Of a stretch of DNA of 64,000 nucleotides, positions 33,655-45,108 are shown in pieces. Source of the DNA: Variovorax sp. (GTDB taxonomy: Bacteria; Pseudomonadota; Gammaproteobacteria; Burkholderiales; Burkholderiaceae_C); the NCBI GenBank assembly GCA_025352265.1, contig JANXTS010000085.1, forward strand, positions 1 through 64,000, given 5' to 3'. The stretch's first letter is position 1. Each line of letters starts with the position of its first letter. A model generated the notes under the pieces. That model saw nothing but the letters and a program-made list of their open reading frames with translations, was not told where the DNA came from and made no database searches. The translations under genes were made by a program, and so were the position numbers.

Positions 33655-35802
33655 TTAGAGCGTGGTCCAGGCGTAGTAGGCGATTCCTTCGTAGTTGTAG
33701 GCCGGCGAGTTCAGCAACACGGAGTCGCGTTCGGCCGCACTGGTCGTATAGAAGTGAGTGCCCGTGCGGGTGTTGAAAAAGCGGTACATCGCGGTCGCAC
33801 CCGTACTGGCACCCACGTTGGCGTACCAGCCTTTCCCCTCGTAGTTGAAGGCCGGGCTGTTGGCTTTCACGCTCTGGGCTTCGTCCGCGCTGATCGTGTA
33901 GAAATGCGCGTCGGTCTTCGAGTTGTAGAAGCGTTCTAGCGCCGTCGCACCGGTGCCGCCGTCGGGGTAGGCGTAGAAGGCAATGCCTTCATAGTTGTAC
34001 TTGGGCATCGTGGTTCGCACGCTGTCGCGCTCGGTGGCGCTGCCAGTGTAGAAATGCGTTGAGGTGTCGGTATTGAAAAACCGATAGATCGGAATGCGTG
34101 GGTGCGCGGGCGCGTTGAGCCACTGGGACAGGCCCGCGTTGTAGGCGACATCGAAGCGCCCGTACACCGCGATCGCATTGGTGCAAGAGGCCGCGCCGCC
34201 GAACAACTGACCCACCACGACGCTGGTACCGTTCGATGTCGCGAACAGCGCCGATCCGCTGCTGCCGGGCTGAACCGGGCCCTGGCCCAACATTACTTCG
34301 ATGAAGCGCGCCGTCGAGGGCGCAGCTGAGGCGAAGGTGCAACTGCCGTCGGTGGCGTGTTCAATGCACGAAAAGTAGTCGGTCACCTTGCCTGTGCTGT
34401 ACTTTTGCAGATCGGCAAGTGGATGGTGCAACCCGAAAGCGTCGTTGCCGATTGGTGGCGGCGTCGCCATCCATGCGGCATACACCGCGCCCGGTGGGGG
34501 CGTGCCGGCAAGCGACATAAAAGATGTGTCGGTGTCGGCGTTGGCGAGCAATAGCGTGGCACCGCCATACACCGTTCGGGCGCCATCGCTCAGCACACCA
34601 TTGCCGCATTGCGACGAATGAAAAAACCAGTCGGTGGTCAAGCTCGACGCTTCTGCTTGCGTCGAAATGCAGTGATACGCGCTCAGAAAATACGGCGTGC
34701 CAGACGAAGCCTTGTCGTTCAGGAGGGTGCCGGTGCAGGCATAGCCGTCGCCGCCTTTGACGAAGGTCATGCGGGCCACCGACTTGCTCTCGTTGTCGTA
34801 GGCGTGCGTGCAACTGACGTCGAGCGTGCAGGCAGCGGCATTGCCGAGCGTGCCGGTGGCGCTCAAGGCATCGGCCTGAACGAACATGTGCGTCAGGCGC
34901 GGTATGGCGAGTTGGACCAGTGCCGGGTCGGTGCCGGCTGGCACCTCGATCTCCAGCGTGATTTCTGCGCCGCCGAGATCGGGCGACCAGTAGGTGCGCG
35001 CAGCATCGCCTGTCTCGCCGGCATCGAGGTTGCGCTGAATCGACGCCAGCACCTGCTGTGCCGAGACTTCAATCATCGTTGCACTGCCCGTGACGTAGAA
35101 ACGCAGCATCGTGCCCAGCGGCAGACTGGTGATCCGCACGCCGAGCCGCACGCCCTTGGCGTCCGGCGTCGCGAAGTGAATTGCGGCAATGCGACTTTTG
35201 GTGGGCGAGTCGTTCCAGACCAGCATCTGCGAGGTGGCCGTCTCGGTCGCGGTGGCGTCGATGTTGCGGCCCAGGCCGACTTGCGTTGGGATCGCTTCGG
35301 ATGCGGTCGCGATGGGTCGAGTCTTGCGGGCGACCAGGCTCTTTTTCTCGGCATTCAAACCACCGAGGGTGACGTAGGCAAGCGACCCCAAAGCGCCGGG
35401 GGTGCGCTTGCGAACCGGAGACGCCTCTTGCGGCATGTCGGCGGTGCGTAGCAACGCGACGATTGCGGCGTTGGAAGCAGCTGTCGTGGACGCCGCTTTC
35501 GATGCGGGCGCAACGCTGAGGCCTGTGCTGGGTTTGGCCGCTATGCCGGTACCGGCACCACTACCGGAATCAGAAGCAGCAAAACCCGTGTTCGGAATCG
35601 CGACGCCGGCGCTGAAGCCGCTGCTGCCACCGCCTCCACAGGCAGCGACAAGGGCGACGAAACCCAGCGCCAACGCACTTCGGCTCAGCCGCAAAACCCC
35701 AAAAGCCAACGTACTGGTTGCCAAAAGTCGCCTCACCGGTGAGCCGACGCTGGAACGAAAACTAAAAAGCCGGCAGACCCACTTTAGTGCACATTCACAC
35801 AA
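33655..35802 (-). CDS. Secreted trypsin-like serine protease with three C-terminal repeats
   Basis: Up to 715 residues. A lipobox-like VAAC (Cys55 from the first ATG) and a Gly-rich stretch suggest a lipoprotein. The first ATG has no ribosome-binding site; a TTG at 35724 preceded by AGG would give a compact 28-residue signal peptide before the Cys, and is a good alternative start. The protease domain (about 325-565) has His377 in SAYHC, probable Asp425 and Ser515 in QPGSSGSAL, the pattern of lysyl-endopeptidase-like enzymes. Three copies of a 40-45-residue repeat follow (571-612, 620-661, 670-712), each with FYNS/FFNT, HFYT and NYEG. Paired Cys residues suggest disulfides. Confidence 0.82.
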   Translation of the reverse strand: MCECALKWVCRLFSFRSSVGSPVRRLLATSTLAFGVLRLSRSALALGFVALVAACGGGGSSGFSAGVAIPNTGFAASDSGSGAGTGIAAKPSTGLSVAPASKAASTTAASNAAIVALLRTADMPQEASPVRKRTPGALGSLAYVTLGGLNAEKKSLVARKTRPIATASEAIPTQVGLGRNIDATATETATSQMLVWNDSPTKSRIAAIHFATPDAKGVRLGVRITSLPLGTMLRFYVTGSATMIEVSAQQVLASIQRNLDAGETGDAARTYWSPDLGGAEITLEIEVPAGTDPALVQLAIPRLTHMFVQADALSATGTLGNAAACTLDVSCTHAYDNESKSVARMTFVKGGDGYACTGTLLNDKASSGTPYFLSAYHCISTQAEASSLTTDWFFHSSQCGNGVLSDGARTVYGGATLLLANADTDTSFMSLAGTPPPGAVYAAWMATPPPIGNDAFGLHHPLADLQKYSTGKVTDYFSCIEHATDGSCTFASAAPSTARFIEVMLGQGPVQPGSSGSALFATSNGTSVVVGQLFGGAASCTNAIAVYGRFDVAYNAGLSQWLNAPAHPRIPIYRFFNTDTSTHFYTGSATERDSVRTTMPKYNYEGIAFYAYPDGGTGATALERFYNSKTDAHFYTISADEAQSVKANSPAFNYEGKGWYANVGASTGATAMYRFFNTRTGTHFYTTSAAERDSVLLNSPAYNYEGIAYYAWTTL
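33660..34090 (-). repeat. Three tandem protein repeats in the protease C terminus
   Basis: Three consecutive units of about 49 codons encode the pattern [YE]RF[FY]N..T..HFYT.SA.E..SV....P.[YF]NYEG..[FWY]YA. The units are clearly homologous but diverged at DNA level, so this is an old duplication, not a slippage tract. Similar repeats occur at the C terminus of many secreted bacterial proteins and are thought to bind surfaces or carbohydrate; here that is inference. Confidence 0.75.
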
Positions 35803-35849
35803 TAGTTACAAAGTGCTACACCTACTGCATGCAGGGCTTATGACCGCGA

Positions 35850-37721
35850 TCAAATCTCGATCTTCGACCCGAGTTCGACCACCGCATTGTTCGGCAGACC
35901 CAGAAAATCGGCCGCCCCGCTCGCGTTGTGATGCATCTGCGCAAAAAGCTTTTCGCGCCAGGGCGACATACCGCCGCCCAAGGTGGGAATGACCACGTCG
36001 CGCGAAAGAAAGTAACTCGTGGCCATTGGCTCGAGCTGACAACCCCGCATGCGCGCCTGCTGGAGTGCGCGCGGTAAATCGACGTCGTTCTTGAAGCCAT
36101 AGTGCACGATGATTTGCCAGCAGTGGTGGCCCAGCGCTTCCATTTCGATGCGCTTGTCCATCGGTATCCACGGCACCTCGTGGTTGCGTACCGTGACGAA
36201 CAAGTTTTGCTCGTGCAACACCTTGTTGTGCTTGAGGTTGTGCAGGAGCGCGTTCGGCACGACACCCGGGTCTGCGGTGAGAAACACGGCGGTCCCCTCG
36301 ACCCGCATCGGCCGGTTCAAAAACACCGAAGCCAAAAAGGATTTGAGGTCGAGCGCATCTTTGCGCTGCGCTTCACCCATGAGGCGACGGCCTTCTTTCC
36401 ACGTGGTCAGCACGACACACAGTACGGCCGCCATCACCAGGGGAAACCAGCCGCCTTGCATGATTTTGAGCGAATTCGAGGCAACGAAGACGAGGTCGAC
36501 CGCGAAGAAAAAGCCTGTGGTGAGGACGCACAGCCACAGTGGATAGCCCCAACCGTATCGGATCACGAAAAAGGTCAGTGCGGTCGTGATCACCATCACC
36601 ATGCTCACAGATATCCCGTAAGCCGCGGCGAGCGCAGACGACGAGCCGAACAGGCTTACCGCCAGCACCACCCCGACGTACAGCGCCCAGTTGACGGCCG
36701 GAATATATATCTGGCCGGTCTCGCGCACGGACGTGTGCAGGATGGTGAGCCGGGGCAAGAAGCCGAGCTGGATCGTCTGCTTGGTGGCTGAAAAAGCGCC
36801 CGATATCAGTGCCTGCGAAGCAATGACCGTGGCCGCAGTCGCCAAGATAACCATGGGAACCAACGCCCACTCGGGTGTCATCAGAAAAAACGGATTCTCA
36901 GCTGCCTTGGGGTCCAGCATCACCAGCGCGCCCTGCCCAAAATAGTTGATCACCAATGCCGGCATCACAAGGGCGAACCAGGCCAGCCGGATAGGGAATT
37001 TTCCGAAGTGACCCATGTCGGCATAGAGCGCCTCAGCCCCGGTGACGCACAAAAATACTGCGCCAAGCGTGATGAACGCCATGGAATGATTTGCCAAGGC
37101 GAAGCGGACGCCATAACCGGGCCAGATCGCTGCGAGCACCGCCGGCTCCCGAATGATTTGCGCTGCGCCCGTGGCTGCGATTGCGAGAAACCACAAGATC
37201 GTGATGGGTCCGAAAAAGCGCCCGAGGTCGCTGGTGCCATGTCTCTGTGCCATGAACAGCACCGTGAGCACCACCAGCGAAATGGGGACGACATACGGTT
37301 TAGCTGCGGGTGTGATGATCTCAAGACCTTCAACCGCCGACAGCACCGAGATGGCCGGCGTGATGACGCCGTCGCCAAAAAAAAGCGCAACGCCGAACAC
37401 GCCGATCAAAAGCAACACCCCTCGCAGCCGCTCACGGTCTTTGACAGATTGAGACGCCAGTGCGAGTAGCGCCATCAGCCCACCCTCGCCGTGGTTGTCG
37501 GCACGCATGATGAGCGCCACGTACTTGATGGACACCACCACCATCAATGTCCAAAAAAACATCGACAGTACGCCCAACACGTTGTCACGCGTCAGCGGGA
37601 CATGGCCGTGTGCAAAAACTTCCTTGAATGCGTAAAGAACAGAGGTGCCGATGTCTCCGTAAACGACACCGATGGCGCCGAGCGTGAGCGCGGCGACCGA
37701 AGACTTGACATTGCTGCGCAT
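35850..37721 (-). CDS. kup: Low-affinity potassium transporter Kup
   Basis: 623-residue K+/H+ symporter of the KUP/HAK/KT family, E. coli Kup being 622. Twelve membrane segments fill the first 430 residues, beginning with [21 protein letters not shown], the family signature, and [24 protein letters not shown]. The cytoplasmic C-terminal domain (about 435-623) contains the conserved RVEGTAVFL and [11 protein letters not shown]. Constitutive K+ uptake at low pH or high osmolarity is the known role. It lies between gshA and the protease on the same strand; the protease start is only 47 bases downstream. Confidence 0.95.
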   Translation of the reverse strand: MRSNVKSSVAALTLGAIGVVYGDIGTSVLYAFKEVFAHGHVPLTRDNVLGVLSMFFWTLMVVVSIKYVALIMRADNHGEGGLMALLALASQSVKDRERLRGVLLLIGVFGVALFFGDGVITPAISVLSAVEGLEIITPAAKPYVVPISLVVLTVLFMAQRHGTSDLGRFFGPITILWFLAIAATGAAQIIREPAVLAAIWPGYGVRFALANHSMAFITLGAVFLCVTGAEALYADMGHFGKFPIRLAWFALVMPALVINYFGQGALVMLDPKAAENPFFLMTPEWALVPMVILATAATVIASQALISGAFSATKQTIQLGFLPRLTILHTSVRETGQIYIPAVNWALYVGVVLAVSLFGSSSALAAAYGISVSMVMVITTALTFFVIRYGWGYPLWLCVLTTGFFFAVDLVFVASNSLKIMQGGWFPLVMAAVLCVVLTTWKEGRRLMGEAQRKDALDLKSFLASVFLNRPMRVEGTAVFLTADPGVVPNALLHNLKHNKVLHEQNLFVTVRNHEVPWIPMDKRIEMEALGHHCWQIIVHYGFKNDVDLPRALQQARMRGCQLEPMATSYFLSRDVVIPTLGGGMSPWREKLFAQMHHNASGAADFLGLPNNAVVELGSKIEI

Positions 37722-37803
37722 GCGTCACTGCAACGTGGCCGCCCTCCCGGACGGTCGTTGCTGAATTGGTAGGAGTCGGATTGTGCGCTCCGCCCGACAT
37801 CTT

Positions 37804-39099
37804 CTACTCGTAGATTTCGACGTCGGGGTTGGTCGCTTCCAGTTCGTAGCTCGCCGCCACCATCGCCAGACGGCCGATCACGCCGTACATGTAAAAGCGG
37901 TTCGGCGCGCTGGCGCCAGGCTTGGCGCCGGGCTGGGGCATGTGGGCACTGTCCGAAAACGCCAATGGCACGAAACTCGAACCGGGCAAGCTGAGGCTTT
38001 CGTCGGGGCTGCGTTCGGCATGCACTCGGTAGAAGCCGCCGACCACGTAGCGATCCATCATGTAGACGACTGGCTCGGCCACGCCGTTGTGGACCCGCTC
38101 GTTGGTGAGCACGCCTTCCTGCACGATCACTTCGTTGACCTCGAGGCCGACGCGAGTGCTGCTCATCTTGCCCCGCGTCTTCTTGTCGAGTGCTTCGAGT
38201 TCCTTGACATCGCGCACCGTCATCGCGCCCACGCCGTAGTTGCCGTTGTCGGCCTTGACGATGACGAACGGCTTCTCGTTGATGCCGTATTCCTTGTATT
38301 TGCGTCGCACCTTGGTGAGCATGGCGTCGACGTGACTCGCCAGCACATCGGTCCCCATGCCCTCGGCAAAATTGACACCGTCGGCCTTGGAGGTCATCGG
38401 GTTGATCAACCAGGGGTCGATGCCAAGCAGCTTGCCGAAGCGCTTGGTGAGCTCTTCGTAGCTGTGCGCGTGATTGCTCTTGCGGCGCACCGACCAACCG
38501 GCATGCAGCGGTGGCAGCAGGTATTGCTCGTGCAGGTCTTCCAGGATGCCAGGCGTTCCCGCAGACAGGTCGTTGTTCAGCAGAATGGTGCAGGGGTCGA
38601 AGTTCTTGAGGCCCAGCCGGCGCTTGGTACGCACCACCGGCTCCAGGCAAATGCTCTCGCCGTTGGGCAGTTCGATCTTCTTGGGCGACTTGATCGCCGG
38701 ATCTATCGAACCGACCCGAACATTAAGCCCGGCCATCTGGAAGATGTGCACCAGTTGGAGCACGTTTGCCAGGTAGAAAGTGTTGCGCGAGTGATTTTCT
38801 GGAATGACCAGCAGGTTGCGAGCCTCGGGACAGATCTTTTCAATGGCTGCCTGTGCTGCCTGCACGGCCAGCGGCAGCATCTCTTTGGTGAGGTTGTTCC
38901 AGCCGCCCGGAAACAGGTTGGTGTCGACCGGCGCCAGCTTGAAGCCGGCGTTGCGCACGTCGACCGAGGTATAAAACGGCGGCGTGTGCTCCATCCATTC
39001 GAGCCGGAACCAGCGCTCGATGGCGGACATGGAGTCGAGCACGCGCTGCTCCAGTTCATTGATCGGGCCGTTCAGGGCGGTGACGAGATGCGGAACCAT
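37804..39099 (-). CDS. gshA: Glutamate-cysteine ligase, proteobacterial GshA type
   Basis: First and rate-limiting step of glutathione synthesis. The 431-residue protein is not the E. coli-type ligase; it matches the separate GshA family of beta-proteobacteria and acidithiobacilli, with MVPHLVTALNGPINELEQ at the start, PVDTNLFPGGWNNL, and KPFVIVKADNGNYGVGAMTV. The start at 39099 is chosen because family members begin there and AAGG lies upstream; the frame is open to 39204. A good sigma 70 promoter lies 50-77 bases upstream. gshB completes the pathway at 30.4-31.4 kb. Confidence 0.93.
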   Translation of the reverse strand: MVPHLVTALNGPINELEQRVLDSMSAIERWFRLEWMEHTPPFYTSVDVRNAGFKLAPVDTNLFPGGWNNLTKEMLPLAVQAAQAAIEKICPEARNLLVIPENHSRNTFYLANVLQLVHIFQMAGLNVRVGSIDPAIKSPKKIELPNGESICLEPVVRTKRRLGLKNFDPCTILLNNDLSAGTPGILEDLHEQYLLPPLHAGWSVRRKSNHAHSYEELTKRFGKLLGIDPWLINPMTSKADGVNFAEGMGTDVLASHVDAMLTKVRRKYKEYGINEKPFVIVKADNGNYGVGAMTVRDVKELEALDKKTRGKMSSTRVGLEVNEVIVQEGVLTNERVHNGVAEPVVYMMDRYVVGGFYRVHAERSPDESLSLPGSSFVPLAFSDSAHMPQPGAKPGASAPNRFYMYGVIGRLAMVAASYELEATNPDVEIYE

Positions 39100-39148
39100 G
39101 CGGCAGCCTTGTTGTTGTTGGCGCTTTGCGCGGGAAAGCTGTGGAGAG

Positions 39149-39176
39149 ATTGTAGGATTTGGGGCCTGACCGCCAA
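39149..39176 (-). promoter_or_regulatory. Sigma 70-type promoter of gshA
   Basis: On the minus strand, -35 TTGGCG (39171-39176) and -10 TACAAT (39149-39154) are 16 bases apart. The -10 matches five of six consensus bases and the -35 four of six. The start site would fall about 43 bases before the gshA ATG. Confidence 0.55.
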
Positions 39177-39196
39177 ATGACAACCGCCGAACGCAA

Positions 39197-39244
39197 ATCG
39201 GCACGCCCGCCGTTGGCGTGACCGACCCTCGCTCGCGTGCCGAT
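39197..39244 (-). terminator. Nested inverted repeat at the proA 3' end
   Basis: A perfect 10-bp inverted repeat (ATCGGCACGC / GCGTGCCGAT) starts at the proA stop codon and encloses 28 bases that contain a second hairpin, CGCC-GTT-GGCG (39208-39218). Only a short T stretch (TTTGCG) follows on the minus strand. It could terminate or protect the proA transcript. Confidence 0.45.
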
Positions 39245-40536
39245 CAGCTCCTGGTTTCGCCCTGGCCCAAAACAACATATTTCAACGAGGTCAGACCCTC
39301 AATCCCCACGGGCCCGCGCGCATGGAACTTGTCGGTGCTGATGCCGATTTCGGCACCCAGGCCGAACTCGAAGCCATCGGCAAAGCGCGTGCTGGCGTTG
39401 ACGATCACGCTGGCCGAATCGACCTCGCGTAGAAAGCGCTGTGCGTTGACGTGGTCGCGCGTGACGATCGCGTCGGTGTGATGGCTCGAATAGTGGTTGA
39501 TGTGTGCGATCGCTTCGCCGACATCCCGCACCACCTTGATACTGATAACGGCCGCCAAGTACTCCTCGGACCAATCGGATTCGACTGCATCGACGACCAG
39601 TGACCCTGATTCGACCGCGCTCTCGCCCCGCAGGATCTGCGCAGCCTTGGGGTCGCACCGCATCTCGACACCCTTCGCCGCAAAGACGGCACCGATCATC
39701 GGCAGGAATTCCACAGCAACGCCTTCCGCGACGAGCAGCCCTTCGGCAGCGTTGCATGGGCTGTACTTCTGCGTCTTGGCGTTGTCAACGATAGCCAGCG
39801 CCATCGCCAGTTCGGCGGTGCTGTCGACATACACATGGCAGTTGCCGTCGAGGTGCTTGATGACCGGCACCTTGGCGTCGCGGCTGACGCGCTCGATCAG
39901 CCCCTTGCCGCCGCGCGGAATAATCACGTCGACATATTGGGGCATGGTGATCAGCTGGCCGACGGCTTCCCGGTCGGTGGTTTGCACCAGCTGCACGGCT
40001 TCCCGCGGCAACCCGGCCTCGGCCAGTGCATCGCTGACCAGTTGCGCCAGCGCCTTGTTCGACTCGATGGCCTCGGAGCCGCCACGCAGGATGGCCGCGT
40101 TGCCACTCTTGATGGCCAGGCTCGCCGCCTCGATCGTCACGTTGGGCCGGCTCTCGTAGATCATCCCGAAGACGCCGATCGGCACGCGCATCTGGCCGAC
40201 GCGGATGCCGCTGGGCTGCTGCTTCATGCCGATGATTTCACCGATGACGTCGGGCATCGCGGCGAGTTGATCGCAGCCCTCGGCGACTGTGGCGATTACT
40301 TTGGGCGTCAGCTTGAGCCGGTCGATCATCGGTGCCGATAGTCCCGAGGCTGTGGCTCGCTCCAGGTCCTGCCGGTTGGCAATCTCCAACGCCGGACCGG
40401 CCTCGCGCAAGCGTCGGGCCAGCGCTTTCAAAGCTTTTATCTTGGTGGCTGCATTGGCGCGGGCCATCGAGGCCGACGCAGTTTTAGCCTGTAGACCTAG
40501 GGTCTGCATGTGCTCGTGGACATTGAAGGCGTTCAT
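39244..40536 (-). CDS. proA: Gamma-glutamyl phosphate reductase
   Basis: Second step of proline synthesis: reduces gamma-glutamyl phosphate to glutamate semialdehyde with NADPH. The 430 residues have the aldehyde-dehydrogenase fold with catalytic Cys in [13 protein letters not shown], and the family signatures [28 protein letters not shown] and [11 protein letters not shown]. The start at 40536 ([16 protein letters not shown]) fits family lengths; the open frame to 40734 overlaps holA and is rejected. proB is not adjacent. Confidence 0.95.
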   Translation of the reverse strand: MNAFNVHEHMQTLGLQAKTASASMARANAATKIKALKALARRLREAGPALEIANRQDLERATASGLSAPMIDRLKLTPKVIATVAEGCDQLAAMPDVIGEIIGMKQQPSGIRVGQMRVPIGVFGMIYESRPNVTIEAASLAIKSGNAAILRGGSEAIESNKALAQLVSDALAEAGLPREAVQLVQTTDREAVGQLITMPQYVDVIIPRGGKGLIERVSRDAKVPVIKHLDGNCHVYVDSTAELAMALAIVDNAKTQKYSPCNAAEGLLVAEGVAVEFLPMIGAVFAAKGVEMRCDPKAAQILRGESAVESGSLVVDAVESDWSEEYLAAVISIKVVRDVGEAIAHINHYSSHHTDAIVTRDHVNAQRFLREVDSASVIVNASTRFADGFEFGLGAEIGISTDKFHARGPVGIEGLTSLKYVVLGQGETRS

Positions 40537-40675
40537 GTGCCCATTTTGCCGCGCCTCGGAGCTCAGCCGCTTGTGCGCGTCCGCTGCAGCAGGAAACCTA
40601 CGCAACGTCTCAAAATAATACAAATGCGTTGCGGCGCGCTGTGGCCTTGAGTGAGCCAGGCACCGACCTGATCGA

Positions 40676-41725
40676 TCAGGTCGCGCAACTGCGGCACAGC
40701 ATGAACGCCAGCCGCTGCAAAGACTGCCAGCCACTGGCCGGCCAGTCCGGCTGCTTCAGCCCTTTGACGATGCCGTCGACGATATGCGCCGCGCGCAACA
40801 TACGCACCAGGGCACGATCGTCGATGCGCGGCAGCACGCGCTCGAACGCCCGCTCACGTGCGCCCCAGATACGGTTTTCGCGCAGCGCCATCGGCAACGG
40901 CCGGCCGGCGGCCATCGCGTCCTTGACGCGCTTCAAAGCGCGGATGTCTTCGGCCAGCGCGTAGTGCACCAAGACCTCGGCTTCGCCTTCGGCTCGCAGG
41001 CCGTCGAGAATGCGCGCCACGCGCTGCGGATGGCCCGCCAGCACCGCCTCGGACAGCTTGAACACGTCATAGCGTGCGACGTTGTTGACCGCGCCCTCGA
41101 CCTGTTCCCAGCTCAACTCGCCGGCCGGATACAGCAATGCCAATTTCTGGATTTCCTGATGGGCGGCGAGCAGGTTGCCCTCGACCCGGTCAGCAAAGAA
41201 CTGCAGCGTGCGCTGGCCTTCGTCGCCCGCCTTCACGCGCTGGCTCTGCGTCGCCAGCCGCTGAACAATCCACTGTGGCAGCGCACCGCGCTCAACGGGA
41301 TCGACCTGCAAACTCACGCCATGGTTTTCCAGCGCGGAGAACCAGGCGCCGGTCCGCGTCGCCTTGTCGAGCTTGGGCAGCAGCACCAGCGTGAGCGTGC
41401 TGTCGTTGCCGCGTGCGGCCTCGGCGATCTGCTGAAGCGCTGTGCTGCCGTCCTTTCCGGGCTTGCCGGAAGGCACGCGAATTTCAACGATCTGCTTGTC
41501 GGCGAACAAGCTCAGCGAACCGCCCGCCGCCAGCACCGCACTCCAGTCGAAATGCGCGCCCGAGACGGTGTACGAACTGCGCTCGGTGTAGCCCTGCTCA
41601 CGGGCGGTTGCGCGAATGGCATCGGCCGCCTCCTGCGCCAGCAATGGCTCGTCGCCATGCACCGTGTAGAGCGGCCGCAGCGCCTGCTTGAGGTGCCCGG
41701 CCAGTTGTGCCGCGGAGAGCTGCAT
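40676..41725 (-). CDS. holA: DNA polymerase III delta subunit
   Basis: Delta subunit of the clamp loader, which opens the beta clamp. The start at 41725 gives 349 residues (E. coli HolA 343) and family-typical [38 protein letters not shown]. Further matches are [22 protein letters not shown] and [18 protein letters not shown], and a helical C-terminal domain. It follows lptE by 13 bases, within leuS-lptE-holA. Confidence 0.94.
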   Translation of the reverse strand: MQLSAAQLAGHLKQALRPLYTVHGDEPLLAQEAADAIRATAREQGYTERSSYTVSGAHFDWSAVLAAGGSLSLFADKQIVEIRVPSGKPGKDGSTALQQIAEAARGNDSTLTLVLLPKLDKATRTGAWFSALENHGVSLQVDPVERGALPQWIVQRLATQSQRVKAGDEGQRTLQFFADRVEGNLLAAHQEIQKLALLYPAGELSWEQVEGAVNNVARYDVFKLSEAVLAGHPQRVARILDGLRAEGEAEVLVHYALAEDIRALKRVKDAMAAGRPLPMALRENRIWGARERAFERVLPRIDDRALVRMLRAAHIVDGIVKGLKQPDWPASGWQSLQRLAFMLCRSCAT

Positions 41726-41738
41726 GGCGACGCGGCGC

Positions 41739-42278
41739 TCAGAGCTGCTTGATGGCGCCGAGCCGGCGCACGGTCTGCTGCACGATGTCGTTCTGCATGT
41801 CTCGGTACAGCAACGCTGCTTCGCTCTCCTTGGCGATCGCATTGGTCTCGTTGTAGGTCAGGTCGCGACGTTGCTCCAGAGCGGTCGTCGGCAACAGTTC
41901 CTTGCCGGCTGGCGTCGACAGCTTGAACTTGAGGTTGAGCACCAGATCGAGCTCGCGCACTTGCCCGGCGGCATTGGTCGACAAGACCACCCGCGTGCGA
42001 TCTTCACTGACCACTTCGAGGATGGCATCTGCGACGATTGGCTCGCCCGCATTGCCGATATCGACCACAGTGAGCGTGCCGGTTGCGCGGAGATTCCGGC
42101 GAAGCAGATTCACGGTGGCGGAAGTGCCTCGCACCGCGATGGTCTTGAAGGCAAACACCGGTGGCTTGCGCAACTCGAAGCCGCAACCCGCCAGCCCCAA
42201 GGTGCCGACGAACGTCAGTGCCGACGCAGCGAGCATGCGACGACGCGACACAAAAGAAGAAGATTTCATGCGTTTCAT
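41739..42278 (-). CDS. lptE: LPS assembly lipoprotein LptE
   Basis: Outer-membrane lipoprotein that plugs LptD and helps place lipopolysaccharide on the cell surface. The 179-residue precursor has a signal peptide with a basic start and lipobox LAGC (Cys32), followed by GFELRKPPVFAFKTIAVRG, the usual LptE beginning. The middle has alternating beta strands and the C terminus helical RDMQNDIVQQTVRRLGAI. It lies nine bases after leuS and 13 before holA, the standard order. Confidence 0.93.
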   Translation of the reverse strand: MKRMKSSSFVSRRRMLAASALTFVGTLGLAGCGFELRKPPVFAFKTIAVRGTSATVNLLRRNLRATGTLTVVDIGNAGEPIVADAILEVVSEDRTRVVLSTNAAGQVRELDLVLNLKFKLSTPAGKELLPTTALEQRRDLTYNETNAIAKESEAALLYRDMQNDIVQQTVRRLGAIKQL

Positions 42279-42287
42279 TCCACCACG

Positions 42288-44930
<2,643 letters not shown>

Positions 44931-45108
44931 GGCAATTCGGCAGGAGCCCGGCACCGAGTGGCCGAGGGAAGGCGGATTATCGCGGCTGGGAGCGTCCCGG
45001 CGCCTCCGCCATGCGGCCAGCCCGGTTTTCGCGTGCCACAATGATTTCGACCCCGCGCACAACGCGACCCGCGCGCTGTCCGGTGTCTTTTGGGAAGCCC
45101 GCTGACCA
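44931..45108. promoter_or_regulatory. Divergent leuS/glgB intergenic region
   Basis: 178 bases holding the promoters of leuS (leftward) and the glycogen operon (rightward). I cannot point to a confident -35/-10 pair for either; CACAAT near 45039 is a weak -10 candidate on the + strand. glgB has GGAAG about ten bases before its ATG; leuS has no clear ribosome-binding site. Confidence 0.4.

Noticed and set aside
31329..33776. 815-codon open frame on the + strand
   Set aside because: It is antisense to the benE-type gene and out of frame with the deacetylase; composition is Arg/His/Gln-rich as expected for a shadow in high-GC DNA, and no domain is recognisable.
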